Notes: generated by a model from the sequence alone, not told the origin. 64,000 nucleotides of DNA from Streptomyces sp. NBC_00353 (GCF_036108815.1 NZ_CP107985.1:9731501-9795500), one strand, 5' to 3'. Numbered from the stretch's first letter, positions 50,318 to 60,440 are shown. Numbers and translations are program-made.

Positions 50318-51856
50318 ATGAACGACAGCGCAACGCGCACTCCTCCGCCTGATGAGCAGGTCGTCATCGTCGGGGCGGGTCCGGTGGGCCTCTGGCTCGC
50401 TGGGGAACTTCAGTTGGCTGGCGTGCCCACGACAGTGCTGGAACGAACGCTTACGCGAGTTCCTCACTCGAAGGCGCTAGGGATCCATGCCCGCACCATC
50501 GAGGTGCTGGCGATGCGTGGCGCGGAAGGACAGTTCCTGGCACAGGGCAGGAAAGTTCCGAACTGGCACTTCGGCATGCTCGCCAGCAGGATCGACCTCG
50601 GCGTCCTCAACACGCCCTACCCCTACATGCTGGGCCACCCGCAGACTCACACCGAGGCGATACTCGAAGAACGCGCCCTCGCGCTGGGAGGCACCGTGCT
50701 TCGGGGGCACGCGGTCACCAGCCTGGAACAGGACGCTTCGGCAGTCACCTTGAAGGTCACCGGCCCCTCGGGGCCCTATACCTGCCGCGCTGGATACGTT
50801 GTTGGGTGTGACGGGGCTGGCAGCACCGTACGCAAGGCCGCCGGCATCGCTTTCCCGGGCACCGACGCCCGCGTCTTCGGAATCCTGGGCGATGTGGTTC
50901 TGCAAGACCCTCCGCCCGGCGGCCAATTCCAGGCGTTCAACGCGAACGGCGCGCTCATCGTCGTCCCGCTCCCCGGCGGGTTCTACCGCGTCACTGGATT
51001 CGACCCCTTGCACCAGCAGCCTGCGACCTCGCTGACTTTGGACGACCTCCGTGCCTGGGCAACGAGAGTGGCAGGCACAGACTTCGGAATGACCGACCCC
51101 CAGTGGATTTCCCGCTTCGGTAACGCCACCCGGCAAGCGGCCACCTACCGCGCCGGCCGGGTCCTGCTTGCAGGTGACGCCGCCCATATGCACTTCCCCG
51201 CGGGCGGGGTCGGCCTCAATGTCGGCGTCCAGGACGCCATGAACCTTGGCTGGAAACTGGCGGCAAAGATCAAAGGACGCGCATCCGCGGAATTGCTCGA
51301 CAGCTACCACCGCGAAAGGCACCCCGTGGGGGTGGCCCTGGCGGAGCACACCCTTGCTCAGACGGCCTTGCTCGGCAGCACCCTTCCCGAGACTCTGGCG
51401 CTAAGGGATCTGCTCAGCAAACTCATCAACGCACAACCAGGACTTTCCACCGGGCTCGCCGGCATTCTGTCTGCGCTCGACATCTCCTACCCCAGCGCTC
51501 ATCCCCAGGCCCACCCCCTGACCGGTACGAGGGCTGTACCAACTTCGACCGCGGACGGTTCCCGGCCGTTGCTCTTCGATCTCCTACATGACGGACGGCC
51601 GCTAGTCCTCAACCTCTCGGGCGATCCTCTGCCCGGTACACACAGACTCACCCGACAATTGGGTTTCCACATCACCTCGATGGCGACTATCGACGCCTCT
51701 GACCCGCTCTGGGCGGGCGTCCAGACGGCGATCATCCGACCCGACGGGCACGTGTGGTGGGCCACGGATACCGGCAAGGACCAGCAAGCAGATCTTGACA
51801 ACACAGTGCAGCACGCGCTGAAGGGACTCTGTGTCTCCTTCGCACCCTTGAAATAG
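50318..51856 (+). CDS. FAD-dependent monooxygenase, RdmE/Rox-like
   Basis: This 512-residue class A flavoprotein monooxygenase has an N-terminal FAD site (V-V-I-V-G-A-G-P-V-G-L-W-L-A at about 15-28), a DG motif (V-V-G-C-D-G-A-G-S-T-V-R-K-A-A-G), the second FAD motif (L-L-A-G-D-A-A-H-M-H-F-P-A-G-G-V-G-L-N), and a C-terminal thioredoxin-like domain. The family hydroxylates polyketides or inactivates antibiotics such as rifampicin and tetracycline. The substrate here is open. The start is the ATG at 50318, with AAGGAG about 10 bases upstream. No partner biosynthetic genes are close, which favours a detoxifying role. Confidence 0.9.
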   Translation: MNDSATRTPPPDEQVVIVGAGPVGLWLAGELQLAGVPTTVLERTLTRVPHSKALGIHARTIEVLAMRGAEGQFLAQGRKVPNWHFGMLASRIDLGVLNTPYPYMLGHPQTHTEAILEERALALGGTVLRGHAVTSLEQDASAVTLKVTGPSGPYTCRAGYVVGCDGAGSTVRKAAGIAFPGTDARVFGILGDVVLQDPPPGGQFQAFNANGALIVVPLPGGFYRVTGFDPLHQQPATSLTLDDLRAWATRVAGTDFGMTDPQWISRFGNATRQAATYRAGRVLLAGDAAHMHFPAGGVGLNVGVQDAMNLGWKLAAKIKGRASAELLDSYHRERHPVGVALAEHTLAQTALLGSTLPETLALRDLLSKLINAQPGLSTGLAGILSALDISYPSAHPQAHPLTGTRAVPTSTADGSRPLLFDLLHDGRPLVLNLSGDPLPGTHRLTRQLGFHITSMATIDASDPLWAGVQTAIIRPDGHVWWATDTGKDQQADLDNTVQHALKGLCVSFAPLK

Positions 51857-51917
51857 GAACAGCCATCGAGAATGGTCAGCGGTCCTCGCTGCGAGGCCGG
51901 CCGACGGCGCTATTGAC

Positions 51918-52144
51918 CTGAGTCGGAGATTCGCTGGCAGTAGGTGGCTACCTTATCGAGGATCTCGTCGGCGGTCTTGTTCCAGATGAAGGGCCGCGGG
52001 TGTCGTTCCAGTCTGCGACCCAGGCCCGGATGTCGCGTTCGAGTGCTTGGACGGAACGGTGGACGCCGCGCTTGAGTTTCTTCTGTGTGAGCTCGGCGAA
52101 CCATCGTTCACCAGGTTCAGCCAGGACGAGTTGGTCGGTGTGAG
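51918..52144 (-). mobile_element. IS630-family transposase tail fragment
   Basis: The minus strand encodes, with a frame change, L-T-P-T-N-S-S-W-L-N-L-V, L-E-R-D-I-R-A-W-V-A-D-W-N-D, and P-F-I-W-N-K-T-A-D-E-I-L-D-K-V-A-T-Y-C. These are the C-terminal blocks of an IS630-type transposase. The N-terminal part is absent. Confidence 0.7.
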
Positions 52145-52189
52145 GTGCAGGTGGAACGGGGGTGGGCCGGCAGCCACTTCTTGACCGCC

Positions 52190-52330
52190 GGCCGCAGCTT
52201 CCCGGCCACCGCTGATGGATATCGCCACCTCCTCCACTGGGCGAAATCGTTCGGCGTGCTTCGATGGGCCGGCGTTGAATGCACCGGTTCCTACGGAGCC
52301 GCCTTGACTCGCCACCTGCGCGCCGTGAAC
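52190..52330 (+). mobile_element. IS110-family transposase fragment
   Basis: The plus strand reads A-T-A-D-G-Y-R-H-L-L-H-W-A-K-S-F-G-V-L-R-W-A-G-V-E-C-T-G-S-Y-G-A-A-L-T-R-H-L-R. This contains the conserved V-E-C-T-G-S-Y-G block of IS110 transposases. It is cut on both sides. Confidence 0.7.
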
Positions 52331-52334
52331 ACCA

Positions 52335-52617
52335 TCGTCCGTTGCCGCGGTTCGGCACTCACCAGCTGGTTCACGAGTCGCTGAGTCGTCCCGATGGTGA
52401 AGTTGTCCAGTCCGGCCAGCAGTTGTTCGTGCCGCTTGGTTAGTACGAGCCGGTCAACGTCGGCGCTGCTGATGAGCGAGTCCAGGCTGTCAGCGGCATG
52501 CGTCGCCCAGTCGAGATACGCCAAGAAGCGTTCGTAGTACTCGTGCGGGCCGCTGGTGTAGAGGTTCGAGACCTTCTCGCGCACGTCCACACCGTGAGCA
52601 CCCGCAGTGATCCGCAA
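52335..52617 (-). pseudogene. Fragment of an unknown gene
   Basis: The minus-strand frame encodes V-R-E-K-V-S-N-L-Y-T-S-G-P-H-E-Y-Y-E-R-F-L-A-Y-L-D-W, S-A-D-V-D-R-L-V-L-T-K-R-H-E-Q-L-L, and T-T-Q-R-L-V-N-Q-L-V-S-A-E. The composition is that of a real protein, but I do not recognise it. It is cut by the IS110 fragment and is probably the N-terminal part of a larger gene. Confidence 0.4.
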
Positions 52618-52685
52618 GCACTAGGATGCGGTGATGCGTGCTGCGCAGGTTGACCCGCGCAGCCCACGCCCTCGGCCCGGGCGCG

Positions 52686-53310
52686 TCAGTCGGACGTCGG
52701 GCCGGTGTCGCCTGGGAAGGCCCGTAGGGCGATTTCTGCGGTCTCTTCGAGTTGCTGGCGGTTGGCGCCCGCTGCGGCGTGTACGGCTTGGCCCTCGGTG
52801 AAGGCGATGATGTAGCGGGCGAGGGCGTGCCGGGTTCGTATCGGAGGGCAGGTCGCCGTCCGTCACCGCCGTGCGGAAGCGGTCGGCCAGTGCCTGCTCG
52901 CCCTCCAGTCGGCTCGCGGCGAGGAAGGTGCAGATCGAGGCGTTGTCGGGGCTGGTGGACAGGCCGCCTTGGATGGACAGGCAGCGGGCCGGGCGGTCTT
53001 CCCGGGTGAGTGCCTTGGCGTTCTCCAGTAGCAGGGTCCGGGCGACGGCGGCGGCTGTCGGTTCGGCGAGCGCGGCGGTCCTGTAGCCCATGTCCCGCTC
53101 CGCGTAGCGCGCGACGACTCGCTGGAACAGTTTTTCCTTCGACCCGAACACCGTGTACAGGCTGGGCTTGTTCATGCCCATCGCGGTGGTGAGGTCGGTG
53201 ATGGAGGTGCCCTCGTACCCCTGGCGCCAGAAGACCTCGACCGCGAGGTCAAGCGCTTCTGAGCGGTGGCCGTCGATGGCTGGCAGGCGGCGGACCTTGT
53301 GGCGCGGCAT
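52686..53310 (-). pseudogene. TetR-family regulator, C-terminal frameshift
   Basis: The ATG at 53310 starts M-P-R-H-K-V-R-R-L-P. The helix-turn-helix reads V-F-W-R-Q-G-Y-E-G-T-S-I-T-D-L, then M-N-K-P-S-L-Y-T-V-F-G-S-K, and C-L-S-I-Q-G-G-L follows in the C-terminal domain. Near 52830 (after D-L-P-S-D-T-N-P-A) the frame shifts. The natural end Y-I-I-A-F-T-E-G-Q-A-V-H-A-A-A-G-A, then E-I-A-L-R-A-F-P, is encoded in the neighbouring frame, with a stop at 52686. As written the protein has an Arg/Pro-rich nonsense tail. One base restores it, so a sequencing error is possible. Confidence 0.75.
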
Positions 53311-54011
53311 CACGAGCGGCCCGATGGCGACTTCCACCATCGCGCCGGCGCGCGAGTCTTCCAGGAGGGAGGGTGGCTCACGGAAGTTCTGGCTCTCTTT
53401 TCATGGCGAAGCCGCCTTGGGCGATCGTCGCCAGTACAAACTGTTGGGGAGCCAGATCGAAGCCTCCTGCTTCTACCCTCTCGTCGCCTAGAGGCAGGGA
53501 GGGTAGCCACCGCGCCCCGGCCTCGGCTGACGAGGAACGGGCCGCCGGATGAGCCGGGTTCACGCTCACCCGGCCCCATCCCGGCGCCGCCACACAGGCC
53601 GCTTGTACCTCGCTTACGCCCTCGGCACAGAGCCCGGTCCTCGGCAGAATCCGGCAGTCGCGATCACCACGTCTTCCACACCCATACAGTCCCGAGAACA
53701 GCGGCGAAACCCGCGCCGCCGACGACCGGGGCTCCTCGCAGGCGACACAGAGGTTTGCGTGCAAGACGTCGACCGCCCGCAGCCCACGTCAGCGTTCGGC
53801 CCAGCGGCCCTGATAGAGCGGGCGCGCGGGCGGCATCGCCGACGCTTGGCAGTCGAGTATTCGACGCTTTGCACCGTGGCTTCATTGGGGCGAGGTGAAG
53901 AAACAGCACGTAGGCGGATACGGGAGCTTCCGTGCCATCCAAAAGCGGTCGACACCGCAACTCGGCCAAACCCGTGTGTCGATTTGTGGAGTGGCTTGCA
54001 GACACAGCGTG
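53311..54011. other. Intergenic stretch, no gene recognised
   Basis: About 700 bases lie between the TetR start and the hydrolase stop. Open frames exist on both strands but none has a ribosome site plus recognisable motifs. Confidence 0.4.
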
Positions 54012-54851
54012 CTATCGGACCGTCGAGTGGGCAGCCTTCTCGATCAGGCTCGCGACGGCGGCCGGGTGGGAAACGGGGACGGCGTGGGACGCCTGGATCT
54101 CGATCGTGTGCGAGTGCGCCCGCTTGGCCATGAACTTCTGTGCCGCCGCCGGGATGTTCTTGTCCTGAAGGGTGACCAGGTCCCAGGAGGGAATGGTCTT
54201 CCATGCCGCTGCGGTCGCCTTGTCGGTGAGCGCACTGGCGGCCACCGGGCGCTGGGTTGCGGCCATCAAGTCGGTGGTCGACTTGGGGACGTCGGCTGCG
54301 AACTGGTCGTGGAACTTGTCGGCCTTTATGTACAGGTCGCTGCCAGTGCCGCCGTCGGGAAGCGGGAAGGACACGGAGTTGAGAGTTGGGCCGAGTGTGC
54401 TCCCGGGGAACTTGCCGGAGAGGTCTGCCGCGTTCTCACCTTTGTCGGGAGAGAAGCCGGCGATGTAGACGAGCGCCTTGACGTTGGGGGCTTCGGCGGC
54501 TGCCTGGCTGATGACCGAGCCGCCGTAGGAGTGACCGACGAGCACGACGGGCCCGTGCACGCTCTTGAGGAAACTGCTGAGATAGCCGGCGTCCTGAGTT
54601 AGCCCCCTCAGCGGGTTGGCGGGAGCGGCGACCGGGTAGCCCGCGCGCTGCAGGTTGGCGATGACCCCGTTCCAGCTGGAGGAGTCCGCGAAGGCGCCGT
54701 GAACCAGCACAACGGTGGGCTTTGTAGCCGGGGAGCGACCCGCAGCGGAGGCCATCCCGGGCGCGGTGGTCGTCAACGCGATCGCTGCCGCACTGGCGCC
54801 CAGCACGGTGGCGTAGGTCCAAGGCGAGCGGTGCAGATGCTTGCGGGTCAT
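54012..54851 (-). CDS. Secreted alpha/beta hydrolase
   Basis: This 279-residue enzyme has a Sec signal peptide (M-T-R-K-H-L-H-R-S-P, a hydrophobic core, and cleavage after M-A-S-A-A near residue 37). The fold is that of RsbQ/MenH-like hydrolases: V-V-L-V-H-G-A-F-A-D-S-S-S-W, the nucleophile Ser in L-V-G-H-S-Y-G-G-S-V, and the His in I-Q-A-S-H-A-V-P-V-S-H. The substrate is not known. The ATG at 54851 has AAAGGAGA 6 bases upstream and is preferred over 54971. A decayed MarR-type gene is divergent to it, and MarR proteins commonly control such neighbours. Confidence 0.9.
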   Translation of the reverse strand: MTRKHLHRSPWTYATVLGASAAAIALTTTAPGMASAAGRSPATKPTVVLVHGAFADSSSWNGVIANLQRAGYPVAAPANPLRGLTQDAGYLSSFLKSVHGPVVLVGHSYGGSVISQAAAEAPNVKALVYIAGFSPDKGENAADLSGKFPGSTLGPTLNSVSFPLPDGGTGSDLYIKADKFHDQFAADVPKSTTDLMAATQRPVAASALTDKATAAAWKTIPSWDLVTLQDKNIPAAAQKFMAKRAHSHTIEIQASHAVPVSHPAAVASLIEKAAHSTVR

Positions 54852-55024
54852 GGTGGTTCTCCTTTGGGTTGCTGCCTCAGGCCGAAGGCTCCGGGCGGCC
54901 CCGTCTGCCGGGCCAAACATAACCATAGCCAACAATTCAGTTGTGCGCAAAGTAATCATGCACGAGACCATTGCCTGCCCTGGAATATGTGAGAATGGTT
55001 GCGCCAGCTGACGGCAGAGGAGAA

Positions 55025-55345
55025 ATGCTCGTGAGCAGTAGTACCGACGCCCTCACGCCTGCTGAGTCCCCGGAGCCCTCGCTGCCCCACCTCGAGTACG
55101 GACCCTGAAGTCACTGATCAAGCGCTTGGAGACCAACGGCCTGTACAAGCGGCAATGGCGGGCCGACGACGAGCGAGTGGTCGAAGTGACGCATACCGCC
55201 CAGGGCGTTGCACTACGTGAGTGCGCCCTCATCATCCCCCCAGCCCTGGATGGCGCCATGGCTGAAACCAGACGAGATCACTGTCGTGCAGAACCTTCTG
55301 TGTCGGATGACGACTGACCTCGCCCTGGCCAGCACCGACTACTGA
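55025..55345 (+). pseudogene. MarR-family (OhrR-like) regulator with internal deletion
   Basis: An ATG at 55025 behind GCAGAGGAGA starts M-L-V-S-S-S-T-D-A-L-T-P-A-E-S. After H-L-E-Y-G (about 55100) the sequence jumps into another frame at L-K-S-L-I-K-R-L-E-T-N-G-L-Y-K-R, the wing region of an OhrR-like winged helix, followed by A-D-D-E-R-V-V-E-V-T, and ends after another shift with L-L-C-R-M-T-T-D-L-A-L-A-S-T. About 50 residues holding the sensing Cys and most of the DNA-binding domain are missing. The gene is dead. It lies divergent from the secreted hydrolase. Confidence 0.7.
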
Positions 55346-55914
55346 GTTTGCAGCATGGTCTCGGCTGATACCGATTGCCGTCCGTGACATGGGGCAGCTG
55401 CCAGCGGGCTCAGAGTGGGGCGCTGCCGACGGGTATCACGGCAACCCACAGGTGACGTCTACCGACCGGGCGGAAGCCGGTATGACCGAGCGGCGCGACT
55501 GGACTCGACGTGGCCACGGTCGAGTTCGAAGGCTGGCCTTTCCAGCACGTAGTGATGTGCGAGGGCTACTTCGGGTGCGCCAAACCGGCGCGGTGCGCCG
55601 GGCGTGCGGTATCCAAAATTGGCGTGATGCGACCGAGGCGGCATGAAGGTGCTAAGACGATGTCCTCGTCCGGAAGCTGTCCACCTGGGCCTATTCAAGG
55701 GCGAGTTGGCAGATCAACCTACCGAACACGTCCTGACCGACGCTATCGAGCACGACCAGCGCCACACCCTGATTCATGCCCTCGCCGAGCGTGGCGCAGG
55801 CACGGCCAGGGTTCACGTGTACGGGGCCGCGTCCGACAGCCATCCGCTGACGCCGATCTGGCCCGGAAGCTGGTCCCTGCTCACGGAGGGCAAAGGCCTG
55901 CGTCGTCTGGCTCC
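55346..55914. other. Intergenic stretch with decayed coding-like sequence
   Basis: About 570 bases. Short protein-like pieces occur (for example E-F-E-G-W-P-F-Q-H-V-V at about 55,520, and V-L-T-D-A-I-E-H-D-Q-R-H-T-L-I-H-A-L-A at about 55,730), but they are not joined in one frame and I recognise no family. Confidence 0.35.
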
Positions 55915-56110
55915 TCGGCAGCGCCGGCTCCGGACTGGGTACCCAATGGTGGGTCGTAGAGCGTGCGTTCACCACCTGCACTGGTTTGCCGCCTGCGGAT
56001 CCGCTGGGAGATACGCCACGACATCCCCGAAGCCTTCTTGTCCCTCGGACGCGCACTCTTCTGCAGCGCCTCGTTTGGCATTCCTCCCGGGCTCGCAGCC
56101 GAGCAGCTGA
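55915..56110 (+). mobile_element. IS5-family transposase tail fragment
   Basis: Read across frameshifts, the plus strand gives W-V-V-E-R-A-F-T, H-L-H-W-F, R-R-L-R-I-R-W-E-I-R-H-D-I-P-E-A-F-L-S-L-G-R-A-L. This is the C-terminal region of an IS5-type transposase with the catalytic Glu. The rest is missing. Confidence 0.65.
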
Positions 56111-56268
56111 CGGACCTTGAGGCGGGCGATAAGTCTTGAGAGGGGCGCCAGTTGAGGTCCACTGGGTCTTCCCTTTGAATCATATGGACTACACAATCAA
56201 TCCACTGATCATGTGGCGGCACGCGTCTGGTGGTGCCCGTGGCCGACGTTCCGAAAAAAGGATTCTTT

Positions 56269-59200
56269 GTGTCACTTCCCCACTTCCGCAGACCCAGGCT
56301 GATAGCCTTGGGGGCTGCCCTCGCGGTACTGGCGGCCATTCCGACGTCGGCGGCCGCTGCGCCGGCGGCCGCGCCTGCGATCCCGCGCGGACTCTCGGGC
56401 GCACACTCGGGCACCCCCCGCACTGTCACCCTCATCACCGGTGACAAGGTCACGGTGACCAGCCCAGGCGACGGCCACGTCCTCGCGACCGTGCGGGGCC
56501 CCAACGGCGGTCCGGTGGGCGCTCACACCATGAGCGTCGGGAAGGACACCTATGTCTATCCCGACGCCGCGATGCCGTACATCGCCTCCGGCCAGCTGGA
56601 CGAGCACCTCTTCAATGTCACCGAACTGCTGGCCGACGGGTACGACGACGCACACAGCGAGCATCTGCCGCTGATCGTCTCCTATACCGACGCGGCAACC
56701 CGTTCGCGCAAGCAAGCCGTTCCCACCGGGGCGACCCGCACTCGCACCCTGGACAGCATTCAGGGCGCCGCGCTCTCCGCCGACCACCGCCGTGCGCCGG
56801 ACTTCTGGTCCGCCCTGACCGGCACGGCACCCGCGTCCGTGCACGCCCGAAGCAAGAGCGCCGCACCGGCGTTGACAGGCGGGATCGCGAAGATCTGGCT
56901 GGACGGCAAGGTCAAGGCCACGCTCGCCGACACCACCGCGCAGATCGGGGCGCCCCAGGTCTGGCGGGGTGGCGATACGGGCCAGGGCGTGGATGTCGCG
57001 GTCCTGGACACGGGCATCGACGCAGCGCACCCGGACTTCGGAGGCAGGATCGCCGCGTCCGCCAGCTTTGTCCCTGGCCTGGATGTGACGGACCGCCATG
57101 GTCACGGCACACACGTAGCGTCGACCATCGCTGGCACCGGTGCTGCCTCCGATGGCAAGGAGAAGGGCGTCGCTCCCGGCGCCAAACTCCACATCGGCAA
57201 GGTCCTCGACAACGATGGCAGTGGTCAGGACTCCTGGATCTTGGCGGGAATGGAGTGGGCTGCTCAGGATCAGCACGCCAAGGTCATCAGCATGAGCCTG
57301 GGATCGGGCCCCAGCGACGGCACCGACCCGATGAGCCAGGCCGTCAACCAGCTCAGCGCCCAGACCGGTGCACTGTTCGTCATCGCCGCCGGCAACGCTG
57401 GGCCGGATTTTTCCACCGTGGCGTCGCCAGGCGCCGCGGACGCGGCCCTTACGGTGGGGGCGGTGGACGCCTCCGACCGGCTGGCCGTCTTCTCCAGCCG
57501 CGGCCCGCGCAAAGGCGACCATGCGCTCAAGCCTGAGCTCACCGGCCCCGGCGTCGATGTACTTGCGGCCCGCTCCCAATATGCCTCCGAGGGCGAGGGA
57601 AGCTACCAGACCATGAGCGGCACCTCTATGGCGACGCCCCATGTCGCCGGTGCCGCTGCCCTGTTGGCGCAGACCCATCCCGACTGGACGGGGCAGCAGC
57701 TCAAGGATGCCCTGGTCAGCACAACCAAGTCGACTCCGCAGTTCAGCCCGTACATGGGCGGCAGCGGCCGGGTGGACATCGCGGCCGCCGTCAAGGACTC
57801 GGTGGTCGCGTCAGCTTCCGCCTTCGCATCGGCTAAGTGGCCCTACACGCAGGGCCAGGTGGCTTCCAAGGACGTCACCTACACCAACACCGCTGCCGAC
57901 CCTGTCACCCTGGACCTGGCGCTCAGCACGCCGGGTTCACCGCCGGGCCTCTTCTCTCTCTCGGCCTCCCAGGTGACCGTTCCCGCACACGGCACCGCCA
58001 CGGCAACCGTGACGACCCATCTGGACCTCGCGTCCGACGACGTCGGCTACAGCGGGATACTCAATGCTTCCGGCCCTGACGGTGTGCTGCGTACTCACAC
58101 CCTGATCGGTAGCAACAAGCAGAGCCGACGGGTCAACGTCGCGGTGAAGGGGACGGGCTGGCACGGCACTGCGCTGCCGGGGACGCTGATTGTCAAAGAC
58201 ATCGCCCGGGACACGGTGCCCCAGGTCTTCGAAGTTGACGACAGCGGGAGCCTGAACCTCAACCTCGCACCCAGCACGTACTCGGTCTGGATGTACGCGG
58301 ATGTACCTGGGGTCAACGGCCCGCACTCACTGGGCCGCGCTGTCCTCAGCGCACCGCAGGTCGTCGTCGACAACGACCGGACACTCACGTTCAATGCCTC
58401 CGCTCTCCGCAGAGTCAGGGCCGTCACCCCGAAGCTCACCGCGACGAGCTCGGTGCGAGTGGATCAGTACCGGTCGTACAGCACCCTGCACCCGTTCACC
58501 GACAGCTACGAGATCGAGGCCGTCTACGACAGCCTGTGGGCAACTCCCACGTCGAAGGTCACCCAGGGTTCGTACACCTTCGCCACGCGCTGGCGTCAGG
58601 TGCAGCCGCCGCTGACCGTGGCCTCCTCGTCGCAGTCGTTCGAGGACCTGCAGGTCCAGAGCATGTCCCCCAGCATGGCCAAGGGCACGGGCAACTACGC
58701 GACGGTCTACGCCGGAAAGGGCGCGGCATCTGACTTCGCGAAGGTACAGGTACGGGGCAAGATCGCGATCGTTCGCAGGAACGACACGGTGACCGCTCCC
58801 GACCAGGCCATCGCCGCAGCTAAGGCCGGGGCCAAGCTGCTGCTCATCGTGCATGACGGTTACGGTCGGCTCGACGCCTGGTGGGACCTGCCGGAAGCCG
58901 CCGCGCTGCCCGTCGCATCCCTCTCCGCGGACGAGGGCGAGGAGCTCATCCAGCGGATCCGGCACGGTAGGACACGCCTGTCCGTCTCGTCCCATCCCTA
59001 CGCCGACTACCTGTACGACTTGGTGCAGCACCACAAGGGAGCCATCCCCACCGATCTCACATACCGGCCAGGCGCTGGCAGCCTCGCCCGGATCAACACG
59101 TCATACCGTGACTACAAGCAGGGTCAAGCGGTGGACGTCCGCTACGACCTGTCGCCGGGGTTCGACTTCGCGGTCGGCGGCGCCGCGACGCTGCAGCAGG

Positions 59201-60000
59201 CCCAGGGGACTCACACGGTCTGGGTCACCGCTTCGCCCGGCGTCAAGTGGACCCAGCTGGCGGCCACACCGGACCTCACCGAAATCAGTGCCGCACGGTC
59301 CTACGCGCCGCGCAGCACCACCAAGGAGACCTGGTTCGCTCCCGTTCAGCACGCGCGCATGCTGAACGACAACAAGGTGAACATCGCGCCGTCACGGTTC
59401 GGCGACATCATTGCCACCTTCGGAATGCCCGCCTGGGGCGATTCCGGTGGCCACCTGGGAATCGTGTGGGAGGGAGACGTGTCCTGGGCGACAAAGCTCT
59501 ACCAGGGGAAGACACTGATCGGCGAGGGCGTGGACCATGTCCAGGCGGAGGTTGCGCCGGACAGGCTCCCGTACCGGCTCGTCCTGGACAGCACACGCGG
59601 GGCTGGCATGAGTCCGTACGCGACCAGCTCGCACACGGAATGGAAGTTCACCTCTTCCACCGCCGCGGTCGAGGGCGCGTACCTGCCGCTCGTTCAACTG
59701 GACTACGGAGTCAGTACGGATCTATCAGGTAAGGCCAGACGTCACGGCGACCTGAAGGTCACGCCGTCGCATCTGACGGGCGGTCCCAGCTCGCATACGA
59801 TCCGCAGTGTCGCGCTCCAGATCTCGTACGACGACGGCGCCACCTGGCACAAGCTGGCGCTGCGCCACCTTGGCGGCGACTGGAAGGCGCACTTGGCGGC
59901 GCCGTCCAAGGCCCGCTTCGCGACGCTGCGTGTGACCGCCGGGGACACCCAGGGCAACAGCGTCAGTCAGACCGTGGTCCGGGCCTTTGGTCTGAAGTAG
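56269..60000 (+). CDS. Large secreted subtilisin-like serine protease (S8)
   Basis: This 1,243-residue exported protease has an N-terminal signal peptide (F-R-R-P-R-L-I-A-L-G, core, cleavage after S-A-A-A-A near 31) and a propeptide to about residue 230. The S8 catalytic domain has Asp247 (V-A-V-L-D-T-G-I-D), His279 (G-H-G-T-H-V-A-S), the oxyanion Asn in A-A-G-N-A-G-P, and Ser453 (S-G-T-S-M-A-T-P-H). Behind it come Fn3-like domains, a PA-type insert (V-R-G-K-I-A-I-V-R-R-N-D-T at about 830) and C-terminal beta domains. It resembles Streptomyces extracellular proteases of about 1,200 residues. The GTG at 56269 has AAGGA 7 bases upstream. A terminator follows. Confidence 0.93.
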   Translation: MSLPHFRRPRLIALGAALAVLAAIPTSAAAAPAAAPAIPRGLSGAHSGTPRTVTLITGDKVTVTSPGDGHVLATVRGPNGGPVGAHTMSVGKDTYVYPDAAMPYIASGQLDEHLFNVTELLADGYDDAHSEHLPLIVSYTDAATRSRKQAVPTGATRTRTLDSIQGAALSADHRRAPDFWSALTGTAPASVHARSKSAAPALTGGIAKIWLDGKVKATLADTTAQIGAPQVWRGGDTGQGVDVAVLDTGIDAAHPDFGGRIAASASFVPGLDVTDRHGHGTHVASTIAGTGAASDGKEKGVAPGAKLHIGKVLDNDGSGQDSWILAGMEWAAQDQHAKVISMSLGSGPSDGTDPMSQAVNQLSAQTGALFVIAAGNAGPDFSTVASPGAADAALTVGAVDASDRLAVFSSRGPRKGDHALKPELTGPGVDVLAARSQYASEGEGSYQTMSGTSMATPHVAGAAALLAQTHPDWTGQQLKDALVSTTKSTPQFSPYMGGSGRVDIAAAVKDSVVASASAFASAKWPYTQGQVASKDVTYTNTAADPVTLDLALSTPGSPPGLFSLSASQVTVPAHGTATATVTTHLDLASDDVGYSGILNASGPDGVLRTHTLIGSNKQSRRVNVAVKGTGWHGTALPGTLIVKDIARDTVPQVFEVDDSGSLNLNLAPSTYSVWMYADVPGVNGPHSLGRAVLSAPQVVVDNDRTLTFNASALRRVRAVTPKLTATSSVRVDQYRSYSTLHPFTDSYEIEAVYDSLWATPTSKVTQGSYTFATRWRQVQPPLTVASSSQSFEDLQVQSMSPSMAKGTGNYATVYAGKGAASDFAKVQVRGKIAIVRRNDTVTAPDQAIAAAKAGAKLLLIVHDGYGRLDAWWDLPEAAALPVASLSADEGEELIQRIRHGRTRLSVSSHPYADYLYDLVQHHKGAIPTDLTYRPGAGSLARINTSYRDYKQGQAVDVRYDLSPGFDFAVGGAATLQQAQGTHTVWVTASPGVKWTQLAATPDLTEISAARSYAPRSTTKETWFAPVQHARMLNDNKVNIAPSRFGDIIATFGMPAWGDSGGHLGIVWEGDVSWATKLYQGKTLIGEGVDHVQAEVAPDRLPYRLVLDSTRGAGMSPYATSSHTEWKFTSSTAAVEGAYLPLVQLDYGVSTDLSGKARRHGDLKVTPSHLTGGPSSHTIRSVALQISYDDGATWHKLALRHLGGDWKAHLAAPSKARFATLRVTAGDTQGNSVSQTVVRAFGLK

Positions 60001-60055
60001 TCGCCGGTTTCCCCGGGTGAGGTAGCCCACGCACCTTACGACAACACATCCCCAT

Positions 60056-60090
60056 GGAGACGGGGGCGCGACTTCTGCGGCCCCGTCTCC
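60056..60090 (+). terminator. Hairpin terminator after the S8 protease gene
   Basis: GGAGACGGGG (60056-60065) pairs with CCCCGTCTCC (60081-60090), with further CG pairing next to a short loop. It starts 55 bases after the stop codon. Confidence 0.85.
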
Positions 60091-60239
60091 GTATGTGTCC
60101 TTGCCCTTACCGCTAAGCACCGGTGTAGGGCAGACCGCGGCCCATATGCGGGAGGCTTTCTTGACGGCACAGGAGCGTGCCCCGCCAGGGCCGACGGCGA
60201 GGCACGGAGCTATACCGAGGAAAGGGGCCTTCGCTACTG

Positions 60240-60440
60240 GAGCTGGCCCGCGAGTGCGGTTCCCGAGCGGGATGTCCCGCCAGGAAAGCGCCCTGACCTG
60301 GGCGTACAGGCCCGGATGGTTCATCTTCACGACGGCCACGTAGTGCGCGCCGGGTGTACAGGGCATCGGCGGTCACCACCGTGTACCTCCTGCTGGGACG
60401 GGCAGCCTCAGCCGGCGTGGTGATGTCTTGGCCCCGCTGA
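60240..60440 (-). mobile_element. ISAs1-family transposase fragment (core)
   Basis: The minus strand, in two frames, reads Y-T-V-V-T-A-D-A-L-Y-T-R-R, then G-A-H-Y-V-A-V-V-K-M-N-H-P-G-L-Y-A-Q-V-R-A-L-S-W-R-D-I-P. This is the middle of an ISAs1-type transposase, including a catalytic Asp. Both ends are missing. Confidence 0.75.
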
